This document shows, piece after piece, positions 32,039-41,668 of a stretch of DNA of 51,374 bases. Below the pieces are notes generated by a model. It saw only the letters and a list, made by a program, of their open reading frames with translations. It searched no databases and was not told the origin of the DNA. Position 1 is the first letter of the stretch. Every line of letters starts with the position of its first letter. Made by a program: the position numbers and the translations under genes. The stretch lies in contig JASJCP010000012.1 in the NCBI GenBank assembly GCA_030065935.1, positions 1 to 51,374 of the forward strand. The letters are read 5' to 3'. This stretch comes from Xenococcaceae cyanobacterium MO_167.B27 (lineage in GTDB: Bacteria; Cyanobacteriota; Cyanobacteriia; Cyanobacteriales; Xenococcaceae).

Positions 32039-34402
32039 CTAGCTGGATAACAAGATTAAAACTATAATAAATACTGCAAATGTAATACTACCCTTGATGG
32101 GTAATTTTTTAAAGGGTAATTGTTTCTCCAAGCGCAAAAATCCTACTACTAGGTAACTCCACAAAGCGGTGATTAAAGCAGCGATGAATGTTAAGAGGGG
32201 AGATGTCCTGATTCCCAAAGATACAAAAGTCAAGAAATTGCCGTCAGGTATGGGTATAGTCATAGCTAACCAAGTATTACCACCGTCTTGGGATTTATAT
32301 ACTTCTGTTTCCGAATAGCCGTAAATAGTTCGATCTTTCCCGTATGATGGTGAGAACTGAATCGGCATAGATGCACCTACTAGGGGAAAGCCGTACATAT
32401 TGGATAACAAATGGTTGTTATTTATTAAATCTTGACCAACTTCTGTAAAAGTGTTTCCAGCATCAAGACTTTTGAATAATCCTTTTCCTCGGACACTAAC
32501 TATTAGTGTTTGATCCTTGGGAAAATCTGGTGATAATGCCACACCTTCGATGTAACCATTGTCGTCATAGCCAGTATCAACTAATTGTTGCCAATTTTTA
32601 CCTCCATCTGTGGTTTTAAAAACTCCTCCTGCTGTACCTGCAAAAACGGTTTGATCTACTTTGTAGCCACGGGAGATAGCTAATTTGACAGTTCCTCCTT
32701 TTTTCGCGTCTAATCCCTCTAACCAGCTAATACCATTACTAGCAGCTTGCCAACTAGAGCCACCATCCACTGACTTATATACCCCATTGGAAATACCTGC
32801 GTACAATGTTTTGTCAGTAGCAAAGCCAGGGGAGGCTACTAGGGAAATAACAGCTTTATCTAATTGGCTGATCAGAGAAAAGTTTTTACCTCTGTCAGTA
32901 GATTTAAGAATGTGACCATCCATTGTTCCCAGATAAATAGTGCCATCTGATGCAAAATTAGGGGAAACTAATGTGGTAATTCCTTGGGATAATCTTGACC
33001 ACCAAGGTTGATTCTTGGGTTGAATTTCTTTCCAATACCGACTATCCCATTGTTTTCCTCTATTGGTAGATTTAAATAAGCCATACCAGGTAGTTGTTAA
33101 GATCGTATTATCTGAAGCATAGTTAGGAGAAAACACCATCTCGAATACACGGGATATACCAGTAAATTGCTTGATGCGCTCAAATTCCTCTAAACCTTTG
33201 TTAACTGGCTTCCAACTCGCTCCTTGATTGTTAGATAAGTAAGCACCCCATATATAAGTACCGATCGCCACTGTAGAATCATTAGTATAATCTGGGGATA
33301 CATCTAGCCCGACAATTGTTTTGGCTGACAAAGTCTTTAGCTCTTTCCATTTATGTCCGCCATTAGTTGACTTAAAGAGTCCGTTGTAACCAGCTAAGAA
33401 GATAGTTTGATCTTTGGCGAAAGCTGGAGAAATTTTTAATTCACTAAAATAAGGTCTATTTAATTCCCGTGCTTGAGAATTTACTGTTAAACCTTTAGAG
33501 TACTTTTGCCAGGAGTGTCCACTATCATCAGAATAGAAAACACCCTCATACTTTGTCACTGCCAAGAGATCATAATTTCCTTGATCTTGAGCCACTAAGT
33601 TTAAAGATGTAATCTCTGAGATAATGCTATTTATGTGAGCAAAAGATATTCCTCCATCAATAGATTTTAAAATACTGCCTTTTTCTGTGCCGATAAATAA
33701 GGTTTTGTCTTCTGTAAAATTCGGGGATATTGCGATCGCACTAATAGTTCCTTCATTATTAATACTAAATACAGACTGCCAAACTTTACCTTTATCTTCA
33801 GAAAAATAAATCTTGCCTTGTTTGTCACCAATAAAGAGTAAATTTTCTTGATTCGGAACATAGGCGATCGCAGTTATTTGGGCATCGTTTTCCACAACTG
33901 TACGCCAACTTTCCCCGCCATTTTCTGTCTGATAAAGTCCTTGATTTTTTCCAGCAGCTAAAACTAAATCAGGATTATTTGGAGAAATTGCTAGTAAGTT
34001 TATGTGTAAGTTTTCTAGTCCATTATTAACTTTTAACCAAGAAGAACCCCCATCTTGAGATTTATATATTCCATCTCCTAGGGATGATAAAAATAGAGTT
34101 TCTTTGGACTTGGAATAAATATCTAAGCCATATAGTCTATGTTTATGATCTATACCTTTTACTATTCTTTGCCAACTATAACCCCCATCTTCTGATTTTA
34201 GTAAGTTCCCTCTCACAATAATGAATAAAGTTTTGTCTTGCTCATAATTAGGAGATATATCTACTTGGAAAACATCATCGTGGGGAGTGTGAGCAAAAGC
34301 AGCAGGACTGTCAAATATTAAGACGGTAAATGTGAATAGTAAAAATACAATCAAGGCTCTTAATATGTGACTAATTTTCAAGTTTTCTAGTTTCATTGCC
34401 AA
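32039..34402 (-). CDS. Membrane-anchored BNR/sortilin-like beta-propeller protein
   Basis: This 787-residue protein has an N-terminal signal peptide (cleavage likely after AFA near residue 37) and then many blades of the pattern DxTLFxGTxxGxxKSxDGGxSW, as in YCF48/VPS10-type propellers (about 40-720). A C-terminal hydrophobic region (about 730-785, TFIAALITALWSYLVVGFL and ITFAVFIIVLILLSS) anchors it. The bulk is thus extracytoplasmic. Its start overlaps the end of the upstream sulfotransferase gene by 10 nt, implying coupled translation. It could bind the nascent polysaccharide or act as a glycosidase-like factor; neither is shown. Photosystem assembly (YCF48) is less likely given the context. 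Confidence 0.8.
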   Translation of the reverse strand: MAMKLENLKISHILRALIVFLLFTFTVLIFDSPAAFAHTPHDDVFQVDISPNYEQDKTLFIIVRGNLLKSEDGGYSWQRIVKGIDHKHRLYGLDIYSKSKETLFLSSLGDGIYKSQDGGSSWLKVNNGLENLHINLLAISPNNPDLVLAAGKNQGLYQTENGGESWRTVVENDAQITAIAYVPNQENLLFIGDKQGKIYFSEDKGKVWQSVFSINNEGTISAIAISPNFTEDKTLFIGTEKGSILKSIDGGISFAHINSIISEITSLNLVAQDQGNYDLLAVTKYEGVFYSDDSGHSWQKYSKGLTVNSQARELNRPYFSELKISPAFAKDQTIFLAGYNGLFKSTNGGHKWKELKTLSAKTIVGLDVSPDYTNDSTVAIGTYIWGAYLSNNQGASWKPVNKGLEEFERIKQFTGISRVFEMVFSPNYASDNTILTTTWYGLFKSTNRGKQWDSRYWKEIQPKNQPWWSRLSQGITTLVSPNFASDGTIYLGTMDGHILKSTDRGKNFSLISQLDKAVISLVASPGFATDKTLYAGISNGVYKSVDGGSSWQAASNGISWLEGLDAKKGGTVKLAISRGYKVDQTVFAGTAGGVFKTTDGGKNWQQLVDTGYDDNGYIEGVALSPDFPKDQTLIVSVRGKGLFKSLDAGNTFTEVGQDLINNNHLLSNMYGFPLVGASMPIQFSPSYGKDRTIYGYSETEVYKSQDGGNTWLAMTIPIPDGNFLTFVSLGIRTSPLLTFIAALITALWSYLVVGFLRLEKQLPFKKLPIKGSITFAVFIIVLILLSS

Positions 34403-35220
34403 CTTTCTATCCTCCTTTGCAATAGAGTAAATAGTTTTTCATTTTCTTCCTTATATATTTTTTGTAATTCAATTATAGTATAGGATTCAATGTAGGTATT
34501 AAAATTTAATCTTGGTAATAGTTTTGCTAACCAAGGATTAATTGGTTTCATAAAAGGTAAATAATAACTAAGTATTGCTTCTGTTAATAAAGCTTTATTT
34601 TTATTTACTTGTTTATTGATTTTGGGAAATTCATAAGAGGAGTCAACCTCTAGAAAATCGCATACTTTTTTAAGAGTCATAGCAGGTTGCTTTACTATAT
34701 CTTCTTCGAGAGTTAAAACTAAAATTTGCTCTTTAGAAAAGTAATCATAGTAAGTCTTAAGCTGAGAATAATACTTACCTCTAGCAATAAATTCATAACT
34801 CAACTCTTGTGTTAGATACTTATTTTCTCTAGACAAAATTCCTAGTAACAGAGTGTTGATATCTAACAGAGGAGGAATTCTACCTCTACGTCTATGATGA
34901 TTGATAGCTGAGATTGCTCGTTTGACAGGATTTCTCAGTATGGCAATTAGCTTAATATTGGGAAGAGTCTGATAAATTCTCAGACAAGCATCTGAGTTGC
35001 TAATGTAGCCAGGAGTTTTTTCCCCAACTAACTTTTCATCTTTTGCTTTGGTAAAATACTTTTCATACCATACAGTACCTTGACTAAAATTCTCTTCTTT
35101 ATTGAAAAAATAAATTTCAGAATTAGGCATAAAAATATCTGGATGCTGACGAAGATTATAAGCAAGCCAGCTAGAGCCAGCTTTCTGCGCTCCAATAATT
35201 AGAAAATTCGGTAAAGTCAT
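34393..35220 (-). CDS. Sulfotransferase (PAPS-dependent)
   Basis: This 275-residue protein transfers sulfate from PAPS to a hydroxyl, here probably on the polysaccharide. The 5'-phosphosulfate loop is FLIIGAQKAGSSWLAYNL (about 5-22) and the 3'-phosphate motif is LIAILRNPVKRAISAINH (about 92-109). HPDIFMPNSEIYFFN is also typical of heparan-type NDST/HS3ST-like sulfotransferases. It is the second of three sulfotransferase genes in a row and overlaps the beta-propeller gene at its 3' end. Acceptor unknown. Confidence 0.9.
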   Translation of the reverse strand: MTLPNFLIIGAQKAGSSWLAYNLRQHPDIFMPNSEIYFFNKEENFSQGTVWYEKYFTKAKDEKLVGEKTPGYISNSDACLRIYQTLPNIKLIAILRNPVKRAISAINHHRRRGRIPPLLDINTLLLGILSRENKYLTQELSYEFIARGKYYSQLKTYYDYFSKEQILVLTLEEDIVKQPAMTLKKVCDFLEVDSSYEFPKINKQVNKNKALLTEAILSYYLPFMKPINPWLAKLLPRLNFNTYIESYTIIELQKIYKEENEKLFTLLQRRIESWQ

Positions 35221-35237
35221 CTCTATATACTCCTGAT

Positions 35238-36059
35238 TTAATTAATCGCCAGACTATAACCAAAGCAATTCATTTTCTCCCTACAAATAGTTTCAATCTG
35301 ATTCAGGTTTTCTGTTTCAAAAAACTCCGACCAATTTACTTTGCGATCGCCTGATGGTTGATATTGTAAATTCACATATTCTGAAATATCATGACTGGGA
35401 ATCAAGCCAACTTTCTTGGCTAGATTGTGAATTGTACCAACTTTATCCATCACAAAATCTTCATAGCGAATTAAGATAAACGTTTCTGGATGATTGAGAT
35501 AAGTATCTGCTGCTAAATTCCAACGGTTAGCTAGTTTTTCAATATAGTTTTTCCCTGGTATAGGCGGTAGATTACCGATCCATTTCTTCTTGTCTTCTGG
35601 TAACTTATCTAGATTTCCTGGTATTCCTCGACGATTGAGAAAGCTACGAATATTATCTCTAGGATCTCGGATGACAAAAATGAACTTTGCTAAAGGGAAA
35701 CATTCACACAATTCATCATAAAAAAATGTCAGCTTCGGGTCTTTATTGATGGGAGTAGAAAAGTAGAATTGATGAGCTTGTACTAATTCCTCAAACTTAA
35801 TTTCTTGGCTTAAAAGTTGCTTTTGTGACTCCCCTTCAGGATCGATTCTAAACATAGGATCGATGGTAACAGGCTCACCAGTAACTTTACTTAAAAGAGA
35901 TGCGATCGCTGTAGTTCCCGATTTAGCATGACCTAAAATCAAAATTGGTGCAGGATGTACCTTAGCAGTCTTCATTTGATAGAAAGTTTTGAGATCAATT
36001 AACGGCTTCAGCGATCTCTTAATTGGTTGAGACAGACGCTTTTTAACTTGTAAATACAT
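35238..36059 (-). CDS. Sulfotransferase family protein
   Basis: This 273-residue protein has the sulfotransferase fold: ILILGHAKSGTTAIASLLSK (about 38-57) is the PAPS 5' loop and FIFVIRDPRDNIRSFLNR (about 128-145) the 3'-phosphate site. Spacing and sequence differ from the other two sulfotransferases, so it is not a recent duplicate and likely modifies a different position. The N-terminal MYLQVKKRLSQPIKRSL is basic. It lies 17 nt upstream of the next sulfotransferase gene. A long heptad repeat region separates it from the third. Confidence 0.87.
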   Translation of the reverse strand: MYLQVKKRLSQPIKRSLKPLIDLKTFYQMKTAKVHPAPILILGHAKSGTTAIASLLSKVTGEPVTIDPMFRIDPEGESQKQLLSQEIKFEELVQAHQFYFSTPINKDPKLTFFYDELCECFPLAKFIFVIRDPRDNIRSFLNRRGIPGNLDKLPEDKKKWIGNLPPIPGKNYIEKLANRWNLAADTYLNHPETFILIRYEDFVMDKVGTIHNLAKKVGLIPSHDISEYVNLQYQPSGDRKVNWSEFFETENLNQIETICREKMNCFGYSLAIN

Positions 36060-36078
36060 AATTTTACTCTATTCATTT

Positions 36079-36233
36079 TGTTAATTGTTAATTGTTAATT
36101 GTTAGTTGTTAGTTGTTAGTTGTTAATTGCTACTTGCTAATTGCTACTTGCTACTTGCTACTTGCTACTTGCTACTAACCACTAACAGGGCGCAAGCCTT
36201 GCGCCCCTACCCACTAACCACTAACCATTTAGA
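36079..36233. repeat. Mixed heptad repeats with an embedded palindrome
   Basis: Units change along the array from ttgttaa/ttgttag to ttgctac and then ccactaa. A palindrome (GGGCGCAA at 36188-36195 pairing with 36199-36206, GCC loop) sits near its end. The array extends into the 3' end of the sulfotransferase gene at 36207-37118 and encodes its last residues. Confidence 0.9.
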
Positions 36234-37118
36234 TAAATCCTTTTGGATTAGTTCTTGCAGTTTTAAAATATCTTCCCGATACTCCTGTTTAAATCGCTCC
36301 CGCACTTCTGGTTTTAAAGGAGGTTTTTGACGCAAATTTAATTCCATCAGTTTCTTTTCGAGTTGCTCGCGCAGTGTTTTGGATCGAACTAAACGAGTTA
36401 AGACCCTTTTAAGGCGAGTGTCTCTAATCAAAAATTGATCCAGAACATAGTTTTTAGGAATACCCGATACATTATGTTTGCTGGATAAGTCTGGAATAAA
36501 GGAATCATCTACCCCCAAAAAACGAAAAATATCTTGTAATAAACTGATGGGATTACTAATAAAGTCGTCGTAGAGATAAACTTTAATTTGTTCTCGGTCA
36601 AACAGGTCAAAATAGTGTTTTATCTGACCATAGTAAAATCCTTTTTGTTTATAATGCCAACGATATGACCAGTTCTGGCGAATTCTCTCTGATTCTGCTT
36701 CCATTGCTTCGGCAAAATCTTCCAGAGGTTCAAGTCCTTCCCGTAGTGCATGAATAAAATTAGAATAGGCTCTTGCTACTGGTTCGCGGAGAATCACAAT
36801 AAGCTTGACATCAGGTAAGTGCTTTTTGATTCGCTCGCCAGCTTGAGGAACATACAAATACCAAGGAGACGCTTCACCAATAGCTATTTCTTGAGAAACT
36901 CCCTCAAATAAAGCTCGATAGGATTCCATCTCGGTGACAAATCGAAACCTGGTCTTATCTCCAGGTCCCTGAAAATTTATTGATTCTCCCTCAAGAGCAA
37001 AAAATCGCGGTTCTTTGTGAGGACTCATATAGATTTGTGGATGCTGCTGAAGATAATGATATAGTGCAGTTGTTCCAGCTTTAGCTGCACCAATAATCAA
37101 AAAGTTAGGCATTGTCAT
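36207..37118 (-). CDS. Sulfotransferase (PAPS-dependent), repeat-encoded C terminus
   Basis: This 303-residue enzyme resembles the 34393-35220 protein: FLIIGAAKAGTTALYHYLQ (about 5-23) is the PAPS 5' loop and LIVILREPVARAYSNF (about 104-119) the 3'-phosphate motif; HPQIYMSPHKEPRFF is typical of this sulfotransferase class. It would sulfate the polysaccharide in the cytoplasm or at the membrane. The last five or six residues (LVVSG) are encoded by heptad repeats, with the TAG stop at 36207-36209 beside a palindrome, so the natural end has probably been replaced. A basic helical tail (about 240-295) precedes it. Confidence 0.9.
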   Translation of the reverse strand: MTMPNFLIIGAAKAGTTALYHYLQQHPQIYMSPHKEPRFFALEGESINFQGPGDKTRFRFVTEMESYRALFEGVSQEIAIGEASPWYLYVPQAGERIKKHLPDVKLIVILREPVARAYSNFIHALREGLEPLEDFAEAMEAESERIRQNWSYRWHYKQKGFYYGQIKHYFDLFDREQIKVYLYDDFISNPISLLQDIFRFLGVDDSFIPDLSSKHNVSGIPKNYVLDQFLIRDTRLKRVLTRLVRSKTLREQLEKKLMELNLRQKPPLKPEVRERFKQEYREDILKLQELIQKDLSKWLVVSG

Positions 37119-37229
37119 TTTTTTTCCTCTATCCCCTCCCTAGTAACTACCAAGCGCAAAATTATTTCTAAATTTTCTATTGCAAGAAAAGCCTATCTCA
37201 ACTACTAACTACTAACCACTAACCACTTA

Positions 37230-39086
37230 TTAGACTTTTTCAATCGTCAAATTCCATTCATTACCATTATCGAGGGGGAATAGAGCGTAGCCCAAGCCAA
37301 GCCAATCCTCCCACACATGAGCAGTCCTACGTTGAGTCATCATCCAATCACCCTTTTCCTTACCTAGATAAACCTTGGTAGGCGATGGTTCGAGCTTAAT
37401 CAACCAGCGATCGTCAATTAGCTGGTTAATTAGTAACCGTTGCCCATCCCAGTCCAGGGAACGGATTTCTCCTCTAGTCCCACCAACACTGCGGATCGCA
37501 ATCATCAGTTGAGAATCGCTATTAGGAGGAGTTTTCAGGTGTAGTTGCCATTTGCCTGGGTCTGCCACAGACCAAAATGCTTCATAATAGTTAGTTGAGG
37601 TCTCAATACCTGATAAATCTTCACTATCGCTCTTAACTAACTTCTGACGAATTTCGTCAGAAGCAATATTATCACTAGTAGTCTGGAGATTTCCTTCTTG
37701 ATCTCTAATCCAAAAAGAAATACCAAAACTACTTTCAGGGGGACTGAAACTACCACCAAGCCGATGATATCCTTGGTCTTGTTTGAGATTGCTTGGTGCT
37801 GGTAGTAATACTTGTTGGTGATCGCTAACCCGCATCGATTCTGTAGCTCGATTAAATTGTAAGCTGTTGTTGATACCTGCACTAAGTAGGAGCATACCTG
37901 CTAGTACTAATGCTAATGGGCGAGCGCGGGTCAGTGTACTCATTGCTGCCAAAATGACTAAAAATGGTGCAAAATGAAGGGAATAAACAAAGGTTTCTTC
38001 TCCGTAAAGCAGATGTAGTACTAGCTGACCCAGGATAATGAGAGCTAAAACAATACGTAGTTTGAGATGCTTTTTAATTGAGAATAGTCCCCATATACCC
38101 AAACCTAAAAGTGCAGTCCATAATAGAACAGCAACTTTACCCCACAAACTTCCTGATCCAGGTGCTGACAGTTGAGTCACCATTTGAATACCTGGTGTGG
38201 CAAATCCTGGGCGAGAGGTTTTGTCAATTATCTCAATAGCTGGCACAATCATAGTGTGAGAGATAAAAGACTGAATGACGTTTAATGCTCCAACCGATCC
38301 CTCATTGAAAACATAAGTTTTTTCGCTCTGAATTTTGAGCAAAAATTCCGCACTGGGAAAAATTAAGTACTGAACAAACGATAGAATCACAACTAAGGAG
38401 AAGGCATTGATGGTAATCTGTAGAGCCTGCTTCCAGCGATGGTTAACAAAGGTTGCCAGAATTCCAGCCATCCAATTGGTAGTAGTAATGCTCAAAGTTA
38501 AGGCACTAACGCCCAAATACCACCATGAAGATAACTGGCGATACTGCCCTAATCCCACAATTACTAACGCGGTAAGCATACTTACAGAGCCGAAGGAGTA
38601 AGTTACTGGCACACCAAACCAAAATATTGCTGCTCCGCTAATTGCTCCGAGGAGACTAAATACAATTGCGTCAAATCTGCGACAATTAATTAATCTGATT
38701 ACCCAGTACAGTAAGCTAATCCAAACAGAGGCAACGAAAGCAATGACAATTCTTACTGCGCTAATCGACTCAAAACCTAACTTGGTGAGTAAGTACGTCG
38801 GCGGAAATGCTATGAGGGAAAATAATGGATGTACATTGGTTCGATAATGATTACTCCATCGATCAATCATATTGGCAAATTCACGAGGAATATCTGACTC
38901 AAACCATAAGTCCCAGTATGAATTTTCAACAAGAACTGGACTAATGAACCAAGCCCATATACAAGATAGGCAACTAACCACTGTCATCAAGGCAATAACA
39001 ATTAAAATATCTCCCCAGTATTGAGCAATAAGTTGATAAATGTAATTTTTAATATACTTTTTATCAAGGAATAAACTTATATTCAT
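37230..39086 (-). CDS. GT-C-like polytopic membrane protein
   Basis: This 618-residue protein has about ten transmembrane helices in its first 415 residues and a soluble, probably periplasmic C-terminal domain (about 420-618, beta-rich). The first loop contains SYWDLWFESDIPREFANM and NHYRTNVHPLFSL, acidic and His-Pro features reminiscent of GT-C glycosyltransferases, which use lipid-linked sugars. Assignment to that fold is inference; I do not recognise a named family. It lies 2 nt downstream of the methyltransferase gene and 111 nt upstream of a sulfotransferase gene, so it belongs to the cluster. Confidence 0.65.
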   Translation of the reverse strand: MNISLFLDKKYIKNYIYQLIAQYWGDILIVIALMTVVSCLSCIWAWFISPVLVENSYWDLWFESDIPREFANMIDRWSNHYRTNVHPLFSLIAFPPTYLLTKLGFESISAVRIVIAFVASVWISLLYWVIRLINCRRFDAIVFSLLGAISGAAIFWFGVPVTYSFGSVSMLTALVIVGLGQYRQLSSWWYLGVSALTLSITTTNWMAGILATFVNHRWKQALQITINAFSLVVILSFVQYLIFPSAEFLLKIQSEKTYVFNEGSVGALNVIQSFISHTMIVPAIEIIDKTSRPGFATPGIQMVTQLSAPGSGSLWGKVAVLLWTALLGLGIWGLFSIKKHLKLRIVLALIILGQLVLHLLYGEETFVYSLHFAPFLVILAAMSTLTRARPLALVLAGMLLLSAGINNSLQFNRATESMRVSDHQQVLLPAPSNLKQDQGYHRLGGSFSPPESSFGISFWIRDQEGNLQTTSDNIASDEIRQKLVKSDSEDLSGIETSTNYYEAFWSVADPGKWQLHLKTPPNSDSQLMIAIRSVGGTRGEIRSLDWDGQRLLINQLIDDRWLIKLEPSPTKVYLGKEKGDWMMTQRRTAHVWEDWLGLGYALFPLDNGNEWNLTIEKV

Positions 39087-39088
39087 GG

Positions 39089-39763
39089 TTAGATTAAAGG
39101 CTTATTAAATACTAGTTTTTCATGACCATAGACATAGCTTAAGTAAAAGCTTTCTGTTTTCAGTTCAAGACCGAGGGATAATCCCCAATGCTTAATTGTG
39201 TCTAGGGGAACATAGTTAATCCATTGTCTGGCTACTATCAGATCGTGCAGACGATTTGCTGTAGCAAGCCAAAAGGGTCGGTGACACATATCTTTATAGA
39301 TAAGACGACCACCAGGAGCAACTCTTTTTACTGCTTCACAGAATAGCCAGTATTGTTGCTCAGGAGGGATATGGTGCATAACATCAATCAAGCTCACAAC
39401 TGAAAAATAGGTATCTTGTGGCCAATCTTCAGGACTACTCCCTGGGATAAAGTTAATATTTACTTTCTCACTTTGATTAGCTACCTTCGCCATTGCTTTC
39501 TTTGCTATGTGTAGAGCTTTGCCATCAGGATCGATGCCCATCGCACTAGACATCTGGTTGTTTGTCGCTAAAAGTAATAGGAATATTCCCTTACCGCAGC
39601 CAATGTCCAATAGGGTTGACCCCTTGGGAACTTCAGCCAAGAGCCGTTGCATAGGACAGATAAATGTACGTGCTAAAGCTAACAGACGAGTAAGTGTTGG
39701 GGCATCACAGTAAAGATGCCATACTAGCCTGGAAATATATTGGTTACTAAGGGATTGAAACAT
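39089..39763 (-). CDS. Class I SAM-dependent methyltransferase
   Basis: This 224-residue cytosolic protein has the Rossmann methyltransferase motifs: STLLDIGCGKGIFLLLLA (motif I, about 49-66), MGIDPDGKALHIAKKA (motif II acidic residue) and FSVVSLIDVMHHIPPEQ (motif III-IV). The MHHI/PPE pattern fits the methyltransferase 11/12 group. In this context it may methylate a sugar or lipid carrier of the polysaccharide pathway, but small-molecule targets cannot be excluded. It is separated from the GT-C-like gene by 2 nt. Confidence 0.85.
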   Translation of the reverse strand: MFQSLSNQYISRLVWHLYCDAPTLTRLLALARTFICPMQRLLAEVPKGSTLLDIGCGKGIFLLLLATNNQMSSAMGIDPDGKALHIAKKAMAKVANQSEKVNINFIPGSSPEDWPQDTYFSVVSLIDVMHHIPPEQQYWLFCEAVKRVAPGGRLIYKDMCHRPFWLATANRLHDLIVARQWINYVPLDTIKHWGLSLGLELKTESFYLSYVYGHEKLVFNKPLI

Positions 39764-39857
39764 ATTGCTATTGACTAAAATAGAAGAACTGTTATTTCGA
39801 CAAAATAATTACCAAGATTCAAGAGGAAAGGGACAAAAAGCGGAATTTAGTCCAGTT

Positions 39858-40388
39858 TCAGCAGCTATTTTCCAGAGAATTCCCCTCAAGTTGCCAAAGT
39901 TCACAATCTTGAGGGTAGGGAATTTGTACCCACTGCCTGAATAGCTTTTCCCACCACTTAGGTGGATGAGGAAGGCTGGCGACCTGAATGCTGGAACAAC
40001 CCCAGAGCCAAGCTCCGACAATATCAGTGTGCAGACTATCACCAATCACTACAATTTCTTGAGGTTTAAGCTCCATATACCTTAGAGCCTTATAAAAGCT
40101 AAATAGCAAAGGTTTTCGAGCAGGACTAATAGCTGGTATATCCATGCGCTCAGACCAGTATTCCACTCTGTACCGACGCTTACCATTAGACAAAATAAAG
40201 CATTTAAGTCCCTCTAATTTTGCTTGTTTAATCCAATTTTCTCCATTGGGAGAGATATAGCAGTCATCTTCCGACACAATGGTGTTGTCTAGGTCAATGA
40301 TGATACCTTTGATACCCGCATTCTTGAGAAAATGGAGATTGATCGCAGCTATAACGGTTGTTTTGTGATTAAACTTACGTCGGTGCAT
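39858..40388 (-). CDS. YqeG-type HAD phosphatase
   Basis: This 176-residue HAD-superfamily IIIA phosphatase has all four motifs: I, IIIDLDNTIV with D32 and D34; II, FILSNGK (65-71); III, the lysine in SPARKPLLF; IV, VIGDSLHTDIVGA. The DLDNT and SNGK forms and the length match the YqeG/GEP4 family, whose relatives dephosphorylate phosphatidylglycerophosphate. It could do this in the membrane-lipid pathway or act on a sugar phosphate in the cluster. The gene lies 94 nt downstream of the methyltransferase stop region on the same strand. Confidence 0.85.
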   Translation of the reverse strand: MHRRKFNHKTTVIAAINLHFLKNAGIKGIIIDLDNTIVSEDDCYISPNGENWIKQAKLEGLKCFILSNGKRRYRVEYWSERMDIPAISPARKPLLFSFYKALRYMELKPQEIVVIGDSLHTDIVGAWLWGCSSIQVASLPHPPKWWEKLFRQWVQIPYPQDCELWQLEGNSLENSC

Positions 40389-40454
40389 ATTCCTGATTGG
40401 TGGTTGGTTCGAGCTTCGGGGTAATTCATGAATTACCCGAGAGCATAATTATTT

Positions 40455-40522
40455 GTTAGTGGTTAGTGGTTAGTGGTTATTACTTGCTAAAAAGCTACTC
40501 GCTACTCGCTACTTGCTACTTG
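40455..40522. repeat. Heptad repeats (gttagtg, then ctactcg / ctacttg)
   Basis: Tandem gttagtg units, a short spacer and ctactcg/ctacttg units lie between the YqeG-like and UbiA-like genes. It is the same repeat class as at 36079-36233. Confidence 0.85.
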
Positions 40523-40553
40523 AACATACCGAGATTTGTTAGACTTATCTGAT

Positions 40554-41534
40554 TTACTCAATTACCCCCTGATGTTTCAACCCTAAAATTATCAAGATCG
40601 TCATAACCCAACCAACAACAGTAAGCAGTATTGGTATGTTGGTTAATAAAATGTCTTCTGGTCGCTCAGTTTGTTCTATTTGCTTACAACCGACCTTATC
40701 CTCCTCAATCTTCTCTTGAGACTCACTGAGCATTTGATAGCGGAAAATTCCATACAACACAAAAGGAAATGTCAGCATCATCCAAGGAGTGGAAGCACCT
40801 TTTACTATCGGACCAGAACTCCAAAGGGCATAGCTCATCAACGTTCCATTTGTTACCATACTCTCCATGCGAGTTAGTAAGTTTAAGGAGTAGTGTTTGA
40901 GAACAGAACGGGTTTTACCTCCTCTTACTTTTAATAACCTCAGTTCTGCTTTGCGCTTTTCTACTGCTAAAAACAGAGCTAGCATTGCTGTACAGAGGAT
41001 AAACCAGACAGATAAAACTATTCCTGATGCTCCAGCCCCCCCATAAGCTCTTAACACAAATCCTGTCGCGATCGCTATAATGTCCATAATAGGAGTACGC
41101 TTCAGTTTTACATTGTAAGCTACTTGTAGTAAAGCGTAGCCAGTCAGGGTAATCCCCAAGATTGGCGATCGCCAATACCCAAGAATCAAAGCACCTGTCA
41201 ACAGGACTAATGCCATAACTATTGCTATGGGAATACTGACCAGACCTGCTGCGATGGGTCGTTGACACTTAACAGGGTGCTGGCGGTCGGATTTAACATC
41301 AGCGATGTCATTGAGCAAATAAAAGCTACTAGAAGCAGCACAAAACAAGATAAATGCTAGTAAACTACCACTAAGCGATCGCCAATTCAGACTAAAAGCA
41401 AACAAAGGCGCAGCAAAAACAATCAGATTTTTGGTCCACTGGTGGGGTCTAAGAGCTACTAGATAAGGAAATTTGGTGGGACTAGCTACGGTCTTAACCC
41501 GAGGCTTTTTTGGAGATGAGAGCCGTTGCAGCAT
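40554..41534 (-). CDS. UbiA-family prenyltransferase (decaprenyl-phosphate phosphoribosyltransferase-like)
   Basis: This 326-residue membrane protein has about eight to nine helices and both Asp-rich UbiA motifs: NDIADVKSDRQHPVKCQRP (about 75-93) and YNVKLKRTPIMDIIAIATG (about 140-158). The ND-x2-D-x3-D-x2-HP-x-K form is typical of the DPPR-synthase subgroup, which couples polyprenyl phosphate and phosphoribosyl pyrophosphate. In this cluster it could supply a lipid-linked pentose to the polysaccharide. Its C-terminal half has a hydrophilic loop (about 265-295). It lies between the GT4 and YqeG-like genes. Confidence 0.85.
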   Translation of the reverse strand: MLQRLSSPKKPRVKTVASPTKFPYLVALRPHQWTKNLIVFAAPLFAFSLNWRSLSGSLLAFILFCAASSSFYLLNDIADVKSDRQHPVKCQRPIAAGLVSIPIAIVMALVLLTGALILGYWRSPILGITLTGYALLQVAYNVKLKRTPIMDIIAIATGFVLRAYGGAGASGIVLSVWFILCTAMLALFLAVEKRKAELRLLKVRGGKTRSVLKHYSLNLLTRMESMVTNGTLMSYALWSSGPIVKGASTPWMMLTFPFVLYGIFRYQMLSESQEKIEEDKVGCKQIEQTERPEDILLTNIPILLTVVGWVMTILIILGLKHQGVIE

Positions 41535-41668
41535 AATTACAGCAGTTTTTAATTAGTTGTCAGTTATTTGCCTTTTGGGGTGGTGGGATAGGAGGGATGA
41601 TGACTGAGGAGGAGTGAGGAAAATAGGTCAGCACTCCTTGATTATTTCCCGCTCCCTGAAGACTGTAC

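Noticed and set aside
31820-32050. Proline/serine-rich small protein over the C-rich repeats
   Set aside because: The amino-acid pattern is only the translation of the tandem repeat, with no start context.
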